DNA from: RPQJ01 sp963707145
GTDB lineage: Bacteria > Pseudomonadota > Gammaproteobacteria > Steroidobacterales > Steroidobacteraceae
DNA: 64,000 nt
NCBI GenBank assembly: GCA_963707145.1
Contig: CAVPOQ010000007.1
Location: forward strand, 310,001-374,000
Reading direction: 5' to 3'
Part shown: positions 1-9,532 of the stretch, piece after piece
Layout: the number at the start of each line of letters is the position of its first letter
Position numbering within the stretch: the stretch's first letter is position 1
Translations under genes and position numbers: made by a program
The notes under the pieces: generated by a model
What the model saw: only the letters and a program-made list of their open reading frames with translations
Database searches by the model: none
Told to the model about the DNA's origin: nothing

Positions 1-156
1 GACGGCAACCTGGGCTGGCTCGCAGACGGCTCGACCAACCCGATTCCGCCGCAGTACCGGGATTGGGAGAAGAACGACTACGCGCATCCGGCGCAGACGG
101 TGGCCGAGCGGCGGTCGAAGGCGGGCAAGTCCACGGACCGGAAGTCCGCCGCCTGA
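1..156 (+). CDS. C-terminal fragment of an unrecognised protein
   Basis: The frame is already open at base 1 and reads 51 codons to a TGA at 154-156, so only the C-terminus lies in the window. The tail is hydrophilic and ends in a Lys/Arg/Ser-rich stretch (RRSKAGKSTDRKSAA) that looks disordered. I see no membrane segment or motif and do not recognise the family. It converges on the LOG-family gene, with 111 bases between the two stops. Confidence 0.55.
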   Translation, partial: DGNLGWLADGSTNPIPPQYRDWEKNDYAHPAQTVAERRSKAGKSTDRKSAA

Positions 157-267
157 GGCGCGTCGGCGGCGGCAGGCCGGGCGTCCGGTCGTCGGGTCCG
201 CCGCCCGCCACTTGCCGGGTCCGACGCAGTCAGTGGCGGCGGGCCGGCCGGGCGTGCGCCGGCGCCG

Positions 268-996
268 CTATTTCGGCGTCGGCAGCAGCCCCGCCTCGCG
301 GATGATCCCGACGACGTCCTCGGCGCGGTCCACGCGGTGCATGAACTGCGTCTCCTCCGGGCTCAGCGTGCCGTAGCGGATCATCGTGTCGCGCGCCGAG
401 GCGATCAGCGGGTCCCAGAAATCCGAGCCGACCGCGATCAGCGGGAAGCGCTCGAGCTTGTTGGTCTGCATGAGTGTCGCGACCTCGAAGGCCTCGTCGA
501 GCGTGCCGAAGCCGCCCGGGAACACGACGAACGCAGTCGAATACTTCACGAACATGACCTTGCGCGCGAAGAAGTGGTCGAACTCGATGAACCGGTCGAG
601 GTACGCGTTGGGCTTCTGCTCGCGCGGCAGGGCGATGTTGCAGCCGACGCTCAGCCCCCCGGCCTCGCGCGCGCCGCGGTTGGCCGCCTCCATGATCCCG
701 GATCCGCCGCCGGTCATGACGGCGAATCCCGCCCGCGCGAGCGCGCCGCCAACCTCGCGGGCCAACTGGTAGTAGCGGTTCGACTCGTCGAAGCGCGCCG
801 AACCGAACACGGTCACGCAGGGCTGGTCGAAGGCGAAGCTCTCGAAACCGCGCAGGAACTCCAGGAAGAATCGCACGGCACTCTCGAGGTCGGCCTCGCG
901 CGAGCGGCGCCCGGACAGGAAGGCCTTCTCGGCGCCCTCGAGGTGCGGGAGCAGGGATCCGCGTTCCGGCGGGGCTGGTGGCTTGGGCATCGTCAT
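268..996 (-). CDS. LOG-family (TIGR00730) nucleotide phosphoribohydrolase
   Basis: A 242-residue Rossmann-fold protein of the LOG (lonely guy) family, whose members cleave nucleoside 5'-monophosphates into base and ribose 5-phosphate (cytokinin-activating activity in some). The sequence shows the nucleotide-binding stretch GGGSGIMEAANRGA and the family signature PGGFGTLDE. The ATG at 996 starts MTMPKPPAPPERG; an ATG six bases further in is possible. It is the short type, not the about 450-residue PpnN type. Substrate cannot be told from sequence. It is divergent from the VOC gene. Confidence 0.9.
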   Translation of the reverse strand: MTMPKPPAPPERGSLLPHLEGAEKAFLSGRRSREADLESAVRFFLEFLRGFESFAFDQPCVTVFGSARFDESNRYYQLAREVGGALARAGFAVMTGGGSGIMEAANRGAREAGGLSVGCNIALPREQKPNAYLDRFIEFDHFFARKVMFVKYSTAFVVFPGGFGTLDEAFEVATLMQTNKLERFPLIAVGSDFWDPLIASARDTMIRYGTLSPEETQFMHRVDRAEDVVGIIREAGLLPTPK

Positions 997-1077
997 GGCG
1001 CGTCCGTGGCGGGCTGAACCGCAGTTACAATGCCCCCCGCCTGTCCACAGATCAACGACCCACCGGGGGATGAACAG

Positions 1078-1449
1078 ATGATCGGCTACGCAACGCTCGG
1101 CACCAACGACCTCGCCCGCGCCACCCGCTTCTACGACGCGCTGCTCGGCGAGATCGGCGCGAAGCACATGATGGAGACCGAGCGCTTCGTCGTCTGGTTC
1201 GTGGCGCCGGACCGGCCGGCGCTCGGGCTGTTCAAGCCCTACGACGGGCAGCCCGCCACCGTGGGCAACGGCACGATGGTCGCGCTGGTGGTGGATTCGC
1301 CAGCCCGGGTCGACGCGATGTACCGCAAGGCCATCGAACTCGGCGCCACCGACGAGGGCGCGCCGGGCACGCGCGGCGTGCCGGGCTTCTACGCCGGATA
1401 CTTCCGCGACCCCGACGGCAACAAACTGAACTTCTACTGCTTCACTTGA
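1078..1449 (+). CDS. VOC-family (glyoxalase/bleomycin-resistance fold) protein
   Basis: A 123-residue single-domain vicinal oxygen chelate protein. It opens with MIGYATLGTNDLARATRFYDALL, the usual first beta-alpha unit, and ends with the second (GYFRDPDGNKLNFYCFT). ATG 1078 is chosen over the upstream ATG at 1030 because GGGGGA sits just before it and homologues begin here. A TACAAT element at 1026-1031 could be its -10. Members bind metal and act on small molecules; the substrate is unknown. Its TGA overlaps the TTG start of the next gene (TTGA), so the two are probably translationally coupled. Confidence 0.85.
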   Translation: MIGYATLGTNDLARATRFYDALLGEIGAKHMMETERFVVWFVAPDRPALGLFKPYDGQPATVGNGTMVALVVDSPARVDAMYRKAIELGATDEGAPGTRGVPGFYAGYFRDPDGNKLNFYCFT

Positions 1450-2564
1450 GCGACCGGGACCTCGAGCGGCTGCTCGGGCGCTGGCGCGCGGCAGACCTGA
1501 TCGACGACGCGAGCGCCGCGCGCATCCGCGACTGGGAGGCGCGCCAGCCCGCCCGGCCGCGCGACGATGGGCTCGGCAGGTATGCCTTCGGGTTCGGCGG
1601 GCTGCTGCTGCTGGCCGGGATCCTGCTGTTCGTGGCCGCCAACTGGCCGCAGATGTCGCCCGCCTCCCGGGTCGTGCTGCTCGCGGCGACGGTCGGGCTG
1701 CTGCATGTCGGCGGTGCCTTTGCACGGCAGCGGCTGCCGGCGCTCGCGACCACGCTGCACGCGGTCGGCACGGCCGCACTCGGCGCGGGCATCTTCCTGT
1801 CCGGGCAGGTCTTCAACCTCGCCGAGCACTGGCCCGAGGGCCTGCTGCTGTGGGCCGTGGGCGCGCTGGCCGCGGCGCTGCTGCTGCGGGACTGGCCCCA
1901 GGCGCTCTGGCTGGCGCTGCTCGCGCCCGCTTGGCTGGTCGGCCAGTGGTTCGCGAGCGACGCCACGGACGCCACGCCACTGGCGGCAGGCGTCTTGCTG
2001 CTCTGTCTCGCCTACGTGGCGGCGGTCGGCGCGCAGCAGCAGTCGGCGTGGCGCCGCGCCGTGGCACTGCTCGGCGCGATCGTCGCGGTGCCGGCGGCGA
2101 TCCTGCTCCCCTACGATTTCCTCGTTCACCAGCGGTCGGTCGGGCCCGGGGAGGCGTGGCGAGCCGTTGCCTGGGCCGCTGCGATCGGTGTGCCATGGCT
2201 GGTCGGGGGCTGGCTGCAAGGCGGCCGTGCTGCGTGGCCGCTGCTGCCGGCGGCGGCCGTCGTCGTGGCGATCACGACGCTCGACGCCGACGCTCGAGGG
2301 CAACTGGTTGCGATGCACGTGCTGTACGCGGTCCTTGCCGCGGGCCTCGTCTGGTGGGGCGTACGCGATCGCCACCGGCTGCGGGTCAACCTGGGCGTGC
2401 TCGCCTTCGCGCTCAACGTGCTCGCGTTCTACTACGGCAGCGTGTTCGACAAGCTCGGACGATCGCTCGGGCTGATCGGGCTCGGCGTGCTGTTCGTCGC
2501 CGGCGGCTGGGCGTTGGAACGCATGCGTCGCCGCCTGCTCGCGCGCGCGGAGCTGCGGGCATGA
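1446..2564 (+). CDS. DUF2157 polytopic membrane protein
   Basis: A 372-residue protein with a soluble N-terminus of about 50 residues (DLERLLGRWRAADLIDDASAARI), the DUF2157 signature region, followed by roughly ten to twelve hydrophobic helices. Translation starts at TTG 1446, overlapping the VOC stop. DUF2157 proteins are inner-membrane proteins of unknown function, usually encoded beside a GDYXXLXY protein, as here. The ATG of the next gene overlaps this stop (ATGA), indicating coupling. Confidence 0.85.
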   Translation: MSDRDLERLLGRWRAADLIDDASAARIRDWEARQPARPRDDGLGRYAFGFGGLLLLAGILLFVAANWPQMSPASRVVLLAATVGLLHVGGAFARQRLPALATTLHAVGTAALGAGIFLSGQVFNLAEHWPEGLLLWAVGALAAALLLRDWPQALWLALLAPAWLVGQWFASDATDATPLAAGVLLLCLAYVAAVGAQQQSAWRRAVALLGAIVAVPAAILLPYDFLVHQRSVGPGEAWRAVAWAAAIGVPWLVGGWLQGGRAAWPLLPAAAVVVAITTLDADARGQLVAMHVLYAVLAAGLVWWGVRDRHRLRVNLGVLAFALNVLAFYYGSVFDKLGRSLGLIGLGVLFVAGGWALERMRRRLLARAELRA

Positions 2565-3076
2565 GGGCGTCGCGGCGCGGACTGCTGGTGGCGCTCGTCC
2601 ACGTGGCGCTGGTACTGGCCGTGGCCGGGACGCTGGTCTACGAGCGGGCCACGCTGCCTCGGGCCTGGGTGGAGAGCGCCGGCGTGGACCCGGACCTGCC
2701 GATCCGCGGCCGCTACGTGTCGCTCAACCTGTTGTTCCCGCCGGAGTCGGACATCGGGCGCGGGTCCGAACCCGGCAGTTCCGCCGTCGGCCGGCTCGTG
2801 GTTCGCGGCGACCGCGCCTTCGCGGCAGCACATCCGGCCGATGACGGACCACGGCGCCGCGACGGGATGCGCTTCTCGCTGGCCGGGACGGCGGACGATC
2901 CGCGCTGGATGCTGGCCCGGCCTGTCGCGTTCTTCCTGCCGCAGCATGCGCCGGACCCGACGCGCGGCGCGCAGCCGGGCGAACTGTGGGTGGAGGTCAC
3001 GATCCCGCGCGCGGGACCGCCGCGGCCGATCCGGCTCGGCGTGCTGCGCGACGGCGCGATCCGGCCGCTGCCCTGA
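2561..3076 (+). CDS. GDYXXLXY-family exported/membrane-anchored protein
   Basis: A 171-residue protein with one N-terminal hydrophobic segment (residues about 8-25) and a soluble remainder predicted to face the periplasm. The motif naming this family appears as RGRYVSLNLLF around residue 50, so the GDY part is altered to GRY. It overlaps the DUF2157 gene by 4 bases (ATGA) and is the usual partner of DUF2157. Function is unknown for the family; the two probably form one membrane complex. Confidence 0.7.
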   Translation: MRASRRGLLVALVHVALVLAVAGTLVYERATLPRAWVESAGVDPDLPIRGRYVSLNLLFPPESDIGRGSEPGSSAVGRLVVRGDRAFAAAHPADDGPRRRDGMRFSLAGTADDPRWMLARPVAFFLPQHAPDPTRGAQPGELWVEVTIPRAGPPRPIRLGVLRDGAIRPLP

Positions 3077-3102
3077 GCGGGCGCCGCGCACGGCGCATGG
3101 CG

Positions 3103-3108
3103 TAGAAT
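3103..3108 (+). promoter_or_regulatory. possible -10 element (TAGAAT) upstream of cphB
   Basis: TAGAAT matches the sigma70 -10 consensus at five of six positions and lies in the 94-base gap before cyanophycinase. No convincing -35 is visible, so this is weak support for a promoter. Confidence 0.3.
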
Positions 3109-3170
3109 CGCGCCCGGCGCCGCGTCGGCGGCCGAGCCCGTTCCCTCCCTGGCACCAGGAGCAAGCGCGG

Positions 3171-4012
3171 ATGCCGAGCATCGTCCCCGAAGGCGCGACA
3201 CGCGGCTGGATCATTCCGATCGGCGGCGCCGAGAACAAGGAAAACGACCGCCACATCCTCGAGCGCTTCGTGCGCTGCTCGGGCGGCCGCGACGCCGACA
3301 TCGTGGTGATCCCGACCGCGAGTCGTCTGCACGAGACCGGCCCGCGCTACGAGAAGCTGTTCCGCGGCATCGGCGCCGCGCGCGTCGACGTGATGGATTT
3401 CGACACGCGACGCGACTGCCACGAGCCGGGGCGACTCAGGCGCCTGGAGGACGCGAGCGGCATCTTCTTCACCGGCGGCAACCAGCTCCGGCTCACGACC
3501 CTGCTCGGCGGCACGCCGGTCGCCAAGCTGGTGCGCACGCGCAACGCGGGCGGCGTCACCGTCGGCGGCACCAGCGCCGGTGCCAGCATCCTGAGCGAGC
3601 ACATGATCGCCTTCGGCGACGAGGGCTCCTCGGTGATCTCCGGCAGCGTGCGCCTCGCGCCCGGGCCTCGGGCTCACCAACCGCTTCATCATCGACCAGC
3701 ACTTCCGCCAGCGCGACCGCCTCGGTCGGTCTGCTCACGGCGCTCGCCTACAACCCGTTCGCCGTGGGCATCGGGCTCGACGAGGACACCGCGGCCTTCA
3801 TCGGTGCGGACGAGACCGTGGAAGTGGAGGGCAGCGGCGGCGTGACCATCGTCGATGCTGCCGACGTCAGCTACTCCTCGATGGACAGCGTCACCGAGGG
3901 GCAGCCGGTGTGCATGCTCGGGCTGCGCCTGCACGTGCTGGTCGCCGGCGCGACCTTCAACCTGCACACGCGACTGGCGTCGGCCGGGTCGCTCGTGCAG
4001 CCGAAGGAGTAG
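3171..4012 (+). CDS. cphB: Cyanophycinase (frame broken by two single-base insertions)
   Basis: Cyanophycinase is an S51-family serine peptidase that cuts cyanophycin into beta-Asp-Arg dipeptides. The nucleophile elbow GGTSAGAS is present, with the catalytic Ser at about residue 135, and FFTGGNQLRL and IPTASRLHETG are typical of the family. ATG 3171 follows AGGAG by about 10 bases. The frame changes near 3664 (extra G in a G run) and again near 3730 (extra T). Removing both gives one continuous protein of about 280 residues, the family's usual length, ending LASAGSLVQPKE at 4012. The cyanophycin synthetase gene starts 7 bases later. Confidence 0.9.
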
Positions 4013-4018
4013 CGCGTC

Positions 4019-6904
4019 GTGCGCGTGCTCGATCGCTCGGTCTACGTCGGCCCGTCGCTCTATGCGCACTTCCCGGTCATCCGCCTCGAGCTCGACCTCG
4101 GCGAACTCGAGGCCTGGCCGACGGGCCGGCTGGGCGGCGGATTCGTCGACGCGCTCGCCACGGCGCTGCCCGGGCTCGCGGAGCACGGCTGCTCCTACGG
4201 CGAGCCCGGCGGCTTCTTCCGCCGCATGCGCGAGGACGAGGGCACGTGGCTCGGCCACGTGCTCGAGCACGTGGCGATCGAGCTGCAGAACATCGCCGGC
4301 GAGAGCGTCACCTTCGGCAAGACGCGCGGCGCCGGTCCGCCCGGCGTGTACACGGTCGTCTACGAGTACGCGCAGCGCGACGAGGGCATCGCCGCGGGCG
4401 AGCTCGGGCTCAAGCTCCTCTGCTCGCTGCTGCCCGAGGCGATCCGCCCGGCCGACATGCTGCCGGAGGGCTGGAGCTGGCCGGTGGCGCGCGACGAGTT
4501 CATCCGCTTCGCGCAGCGCCGCGCGCTCGGGCCCTCGACCGCGTCGCTGGTGAAGGCCGCCGAGGCGCGCGGCATCCCCTCGCTGCGCCTCAACGACCAG
4601 TCACTGGTGCAGCTCGGCCACGGCAGGTACCAGCAGCGCATCCAGGCGACCGTCACCGGGCGCACCCCGCACATTGCCGTCGAGCTCGCGAGCGACAAGG
4701 AGGAGACCAACAAGATCCTCGCCACGCTCGGACTGCCGGTGCCGCAAGCAGGAGCTGGTGCAGACCGAAGGGCAGGCCCTGCGCGCCGCGCGGCGCATCG
4801 GCTATCCGGTGGTCACCAAGCCCTACAACGGCAATCACGGCCGCGGCATCTCGATCCGGCTCGCAACCGACGCGGAGGTCGCGCACGGCTTCGCGGTGGC
4901 GCGCGAGCACGCCCGCTCGATCATCGTCGAGACCTTCCTCGAGGGGGACGATCACCGGCTGCTGGTCGTCAACGGCGAGCTCGTCGCCGCGACGCGGCGT
5001 ACGCCCGGGCACGTGGTCGGCGACGGCACGCGCACGATCGCGGAGCTGGTGGAAATCGTGAACCAGGACCCGCGCCGCGGCGTCGGCCACGAGAAGGTGC
5101 TCACGCGGCTCGAGATCGACGCGCAGGCGCTGAAGATGCTCGACCGCGCCGGGCTGACGCCGGATTCGGTCCCGGGCGCCGGCCAGGTCGTGTACCTGCG
5201 CTCCACCGCGAACCTCTCCACCGGCGGCACGGCCACCGACGTCACCGACGTGATCCACCCCGACAACCGCGAGATGGCCGAGCGTGCCGTGCGCGCCATC
5301 GGCCTCGACGTGGGCGGCGTGGACTTCCTCTCGACCGACATCACGCAGAGTTACCGCAGGATCGGCGGCGGCATCTGCGAGGTGAACGCCGCACCCGGCT
5401 TCCGCATGCACGTGGCCCCCAGCGAGGGCACGCGCGCGCGACGTCGCCGGCCCGGTGATCGACATGCTGTTCCCGCCGGGCGCGCCTTCGCGCGTTCCGA
5501 TCGCTGCGATCACCGGCACCAACGGCAAGACGACGACGGCCCGCATGCTCGCGCACATCACCAAGATGGCGGGCTTCACGCCGGGTCTCACCACCACCGA
5601 CGGCGTGTACATCGACGGCCACCGAACCGTACAGGGCGACATGACCGGCCCGGTGTCGGCGCGCATGGTGCTCGCCGACCCGCAGATCGACATCGCGGTG
5701 CTCGAGACGGCGCGCGGCGGCCTGCTGCGCGCGGGCATGGGCGTGGCCGAGGTCAACGTGGGCGCGGTGCTCAACGTGCAGTCCGATCACCTCGGCCTCA
5801 AGGGCATCGACACGCTGGAGCAGCTCGCGGAGGTCAAGCGGATCGTGGTCGGAGGTCGCCACCGACTGCGCGGTGCTCAACGCCGACGATCCGCTGGTGC
5901 TGCGCATGTCCGGCTACACCGAGGCGAAGAACATCTGCTACGTCACGGTGAACCCGCAGCACGCGCTGGTGCGCGAGCACATCCGCGCCGGCGGCCGCGC
6001 CTGCGCGCTCGAGGCCGGCGTGAACGGGCAGATGATCACGCTCTACGAGCGCGGGCGGCACATCCCGCTGGTCTGGACCCACCTGATCCCGGCGACGCTC
6101 GAGGGCCGCGCGCTGCACAACGTGCAGAACGCGATGTTCGCCGCCGCGATCGCGTTCTCGCTCGACATCAAGCTCGATGCCATCCGCCAGGGCCTGCGCA
6201 CCTTCGACACGACGTTCTTCCAGGCGCCGGGCCGCATGAACGTGTACGACGAGCATCCGTTCAAGGTGCTGTTCGACTACGGCCACAACGCGCACGCGGT
6301 CGGTGTGATGGTCGACCTCGCGCAGCGGCTCGAGGTCACGGGCCGGCGCATCGTCGTGCTCGCCGGCCCCGGCGACCGCCGCGACGAGGATCTGATCGCG
6401 ATCGCGAACGCGGCGGCGGGGCGGTTCGACCACTACATCTGCCGCCGCGACGACGCGCTGCGCGACCGGGCGCCGGACGAAGTGCCGCGGATCATCGCGG
6501 ACGCGCTGCGCGCCGCGGGCGTCCCCGACGCGGCGATCTCGATCATTCCCGACGAGCAGGAGGCGATCGACGCCGCGCTGCGCATGGGGCAGCCGGGCGA
6601 CCTGCTGCTGGTCTTCTCCGACGCCCTGGTGCGCTCCTGGAAGCAGATCACCAAGTTCAGGTCGGTCGCTGACGAACCCGCGCCGGATGCCGCCGCCGAT
6701 GGCCCCGATCTCGATGAGGGCCTGGTCGCGGCGCCGCCGGCGTTTGCATCCGCCGCGGCCGACGGGATCCGGGGCGCGGCCGGCGCGACGGGCGCGGCTG
6801 CCACGAGGCCCGTGCTGCCGGCTGGCGAGCCTGCGAAGTTCAACCTCGAGGGCCTGATCCGCGACGAGCGCGGCATCCGCATCGCGCCGGAGACGGAAGA
6901 CTGA
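4019..6904 (+). CDS. cphA: Cyanophycin synthetase (three single-base insertions)
   Basis: CphA builds the Asp backbone and adds Arg side chains using ATP. Domains in order: N-terminal domain (MRVLDRSVYVGPSLYAHFP), ATP-grasp domain with KPYNGNHGRGISI, Mur-ligase domain with P-loop GTNGKTTT, and the C-terminal tail LIRDERGIRIAPETED seen in proteobacterial CphA. GTG 4019 is preceded by AAGGAG. The frame shifts near 4745, 5435 and 5851, each explained by one extra base. Joined, the protein is about 960 residues, slightly longer than the usual 870-900 because of an Ala/Pro-rich linker before the tail. It is flanked by cphB and a second Mur ligase. Confidence 0.93.
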
Positions 6905-8705
6905 GCGCACCTGGCGCACTCCCGTTCGAGGACTCGCGGCGCCTGACCGGAAGCAACCTGTTCTTCCCGTCGCCGGGCGCCGTGCTCGAACTCGTGGCCG
7001 TGGCGCCCGACGCGCCCCTCGTCGAGGCGTGGGCCGCACGAGTCGACCGCGCGCGGGCGCGGCTGGGGTGGACCGAGCGTGCACGTCGCGGTGCGGCCCC
7101 ACGGCGACGGCGCCTCGCTGGCGCTCGCCGCACCCTTCGACCAGCTGTTCACCGCGACCGAGGTCAACGAGTGGGCGCTGTGCGCCGCGCTGCAGTTGCA
7201 CGATCCGCTGCGCTGGGCCGACCTGCGCGAGGCGCTGGTCGCGGCGGTGCTCGCGGAGCAGGAGACAGCCGGAGCTCGCCGACCCGCCCGAGATCGCGGA
7301 GGCGGCCGCTCTCGCGCGGCTCGAGCGACTCGCGGCCGCCGAGCGGCGCCCGGCGCTGCGTGCCCTGGTGGAGATGGCGGAGCGCCGGGGTCTGCCGTGG
7401 CTGCTCGACGACGACGAACTCTCGGTCGGCGCCGGCAGCGGCGGCCGGAGTTTCCCGCTCGACCTGCTGCCGGCGACCACCGACGTGCCGTGGAACGAGC
7501 TCGGCGACGTTCCCGCCGCACTGGTCACCGGATCGAACGGCAAGACCACGACCGTGCGACTGATCGCCGCGATGCTGCGTGCGACCGGACTGCGCACCGG
7601 CTACAGCTGCACCGACGGCTTGTTCGTCGACGACGAGTGGCTCGCGCGTGGCGACTACTCGGGTCCGGCCGGCGCGCGCCGCGTGCTCAGGGACCCGCGC
7701 GTCGCGGCCGCGGTGCTCGAGACCGCGCGCGGCGGCATCCTGCGGCGCGGCCTCGCGGTATCGCGGGCCGGCGCCGCGGTCGTCACCAACGTCAGCGCCG
7801 ACCACTTCGGCGAGTACGGCATCCACGACCTCGCCGCACTCGCCGACGTGAAGCTCACCGTAGGGGCGGCCGTCGCGCAGGGCGGGCTGCTGGTGCTGAA
7901 TGCGGACGACGCCACGCTGCGCGCCAAGGCACCGGATCTCGGACGGCGCTTCGGCCGCAGTCCCGCGCTCGGCTGGTTCGCACGCGACGCGGACGATCCG
8001 TTCCTCGCGGCGCATCGCGCGGCGGGCGGGGCGAGTTGCGGCGTCCGGGCCGGCCAGCTGCTGCTCTCGATCCATGGCGTCGAGCACGACCTCGGCGCGG
8101 TCGCCGCCATGCCGCTGACGGTCGGCGGGCGCGCCGGATACAACGTCGCGAACCTCTCGGCAGCGGCACTCGCGGCCGCGGCGCTCGGCATCGCCCCGGA
8201 CGTGATCGCCGGCGTGTGCGAGCGCTTCGGCGCCGGGGCGGACGACAATCCCGGGCGCTTCGTGCGCCACGAAGTCGGCGGGGTGGTCGTGATCGTGGAT
8301 TACGCCCACAACCCCGAGGGCCTGCGCGGGCTGCTCGAGGTCGCAGGCGCGTTGCGGACGGGCGAGGGCCGGCTCGGCCTGCTGCTCGGTCACGCCGGCA
8401 ATCGCGAGGACGCCGACATCGAGCGCCTCGCGGCGGCCGCGGCGGAGTTCCGGCCGGCGCTGGTCGTGGTCAAGGAACTCGAGGGCTACCTGCGCGGACG
8501 CGAGCCCGGCGAAGTACCGCGCATCCTGCGCGCGGCGCTGCTGCGTGCCGGACTGCCGGACGACGCGCTGCCCCAGCGGTCCAACGAGGTCGAGGCGGCG
8601 CGGTGCGCGCTCGACTGGGCGCGTCCCGGCGACGTGCTGGTGCTGCCCGTGCACGGGCTCGACGCGCGGACCGAGGTGCTGTCGATGCTGCGGAGTCGCG
8701 GCTAA
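6901..8705 (+). CDS. Stand-alone Mur ligase related to CphA, lacking ATP-grasp
   Basis: About 600 residues once two single-base insertions (near 7078 and 7265) are removed. An N-terminal domain (DSRRLTGSNLFFPSPGAVLE) resembles that of CphA-type proteins and leads into a Mur-ligase core with P-loop TGSNGKTTT, ETARGGILRRGL, NVSADHFGEYGI and a closing VDYAHNPEG. The ATP-grasp domain of CphA is absent. No ATG fits. CTG 6901 overlaps the cphA stop and follows GGAGACGGAAGA, so the start is tentative. Cluster position suggests a ligase acting on cyanophycin or a relative, but the amino acid it adds is unknown. Its stop overlaps that of the convergent SDR gene. Confidence 0.85.
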
Positions 8706-9532
8706 CCGTCGCCGTCGCGCCTGCGCCGGAACGCATCCTTGGCCTTCGCGCCCCTGCGCAGCAGCGCCGGCCGCATCGTCCGCGCCAGCGCCGGGAACAG
8801 GTAGGCGAGGGTGGCCAGCCGCCCGCTGCGGCGCGGCATCGCGATCTCGGTGCCGGGCCCCGAGGCGGCGAGCAGCACCGCGTCCGCCACCTGCTCTGCG
8901 GTGCTCATGGGCTGCGAGAAGGCGAGGTCCTCGACCTCGTCGAGATTGTCCATCAGGAAGCCGGTGTCGATCGGCCCCGGCGAGACCAGCGACACCGAGA
9001 CGTTGCGCTCGCGGACCTCCTCGGCGAGCGCGTAGCTGAAGCCGCGCAGGCCGAACTTGGTGCCGGAATACGTGGCCGCGCGGGGCACTGGCGCGACGCC
9101 GGCCAGCGAGGCCACGTTGACGATCGCACCGCCGCCGGTGCGCGCGAAGTGCGGCAGCACGAGGCGCGCGAGTCGCAGCGGCGCGGTCAGGTTCACCTCG
9201 ACCATCCTGGCGATGTCGTCGGGCGCGATCCGCTCGAACGGCCCGCGTACGTGCAGTCCGGCATTGTTCACCAGCACGTCGATGCGGCCGAAGCGCTGTG
9301 CCGCACGCTCGAGCATCGCCTCGCAACCGCGCGCGTCGCTGACGTCGAGGGACTCGGCGATCACCTCGGTCGTCGCGCCGAGTTCGGACGCCACGCGCTC
9401 GAGCGCCTCGCGGCCGCGCGCCACCAGCACGAGCCTCGCGCCCTCGCGTGCGAACGCCCGCGCGGTCGCGGCGCCGACGCCCGCCGAAGCGCCGGTGATC
9501 ACGACCACCTTGCCGGCGAAGCGCGTGCTCAC
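8702..9532 (-). CDS. Short-chain dehydrogenase/reductase
   Basis: A 276-residue classical SDR. It has the cofactor motif TGASAGVG near the N-terminus, NNAG, and the catalytic Ser...Tyr-X-X-X-Lys as YSGTKFG. A hydrophobic and basic tail of about 40 residues (ending AFRRRRDGDG) extends beyond the core. GTG 9532 overlaps the stop of the gamma-glutamyltransferase gene (GTGA), so the two are co-transcribed. The substrate is unknown; nothing in the sequence ties it to the cyanophycin genes it meets tail to tail. Confidence 0.88.
   Translation of the reverse strand: MSTRFAGKVVVITGASAGVGAATARAFAREGARLVLVARGREALERVASELGATTEVIAESLDVSDARGCEAMLERAAQRFGRIDVLVNNAGLHVRGPFERIAPDDIARMVEVNLTAPLRLARLVLPHFARTGGGAIVNVASLAGVAPVPRAATYSGTKFGLRGFSYALAEEVRERNVSVSLVSPGPIDTGFLMDNLDEVEDLAFSQPMSTAEQVADAVLLAASGPGTEIAMPRRSGRLATLAYLFPALARTMRPALLRRGAKAKDAFRRRRDGDG

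Noticed and set aside
157..267. GC-rich inverted repeats between the first partial gene and the LOG-family gene
   Set aside because: Pairing is imperfect and no T run follows; not strong enough to call a terminator in this GC context.
4653..7597. Long minus-strand open frames across cphA and the second ligase
   Set aside because: Arg/Ala/His-rich translations without family features, mirroring real coding on the other strand.
3171..8705. Programmed frameshifting as the explanation for breaks in the cyanophycin genes
   Set aside because: No slippery heptamers or shared signal occur at the sites, and the same single-base gain is seen in unrelated genes across the window.
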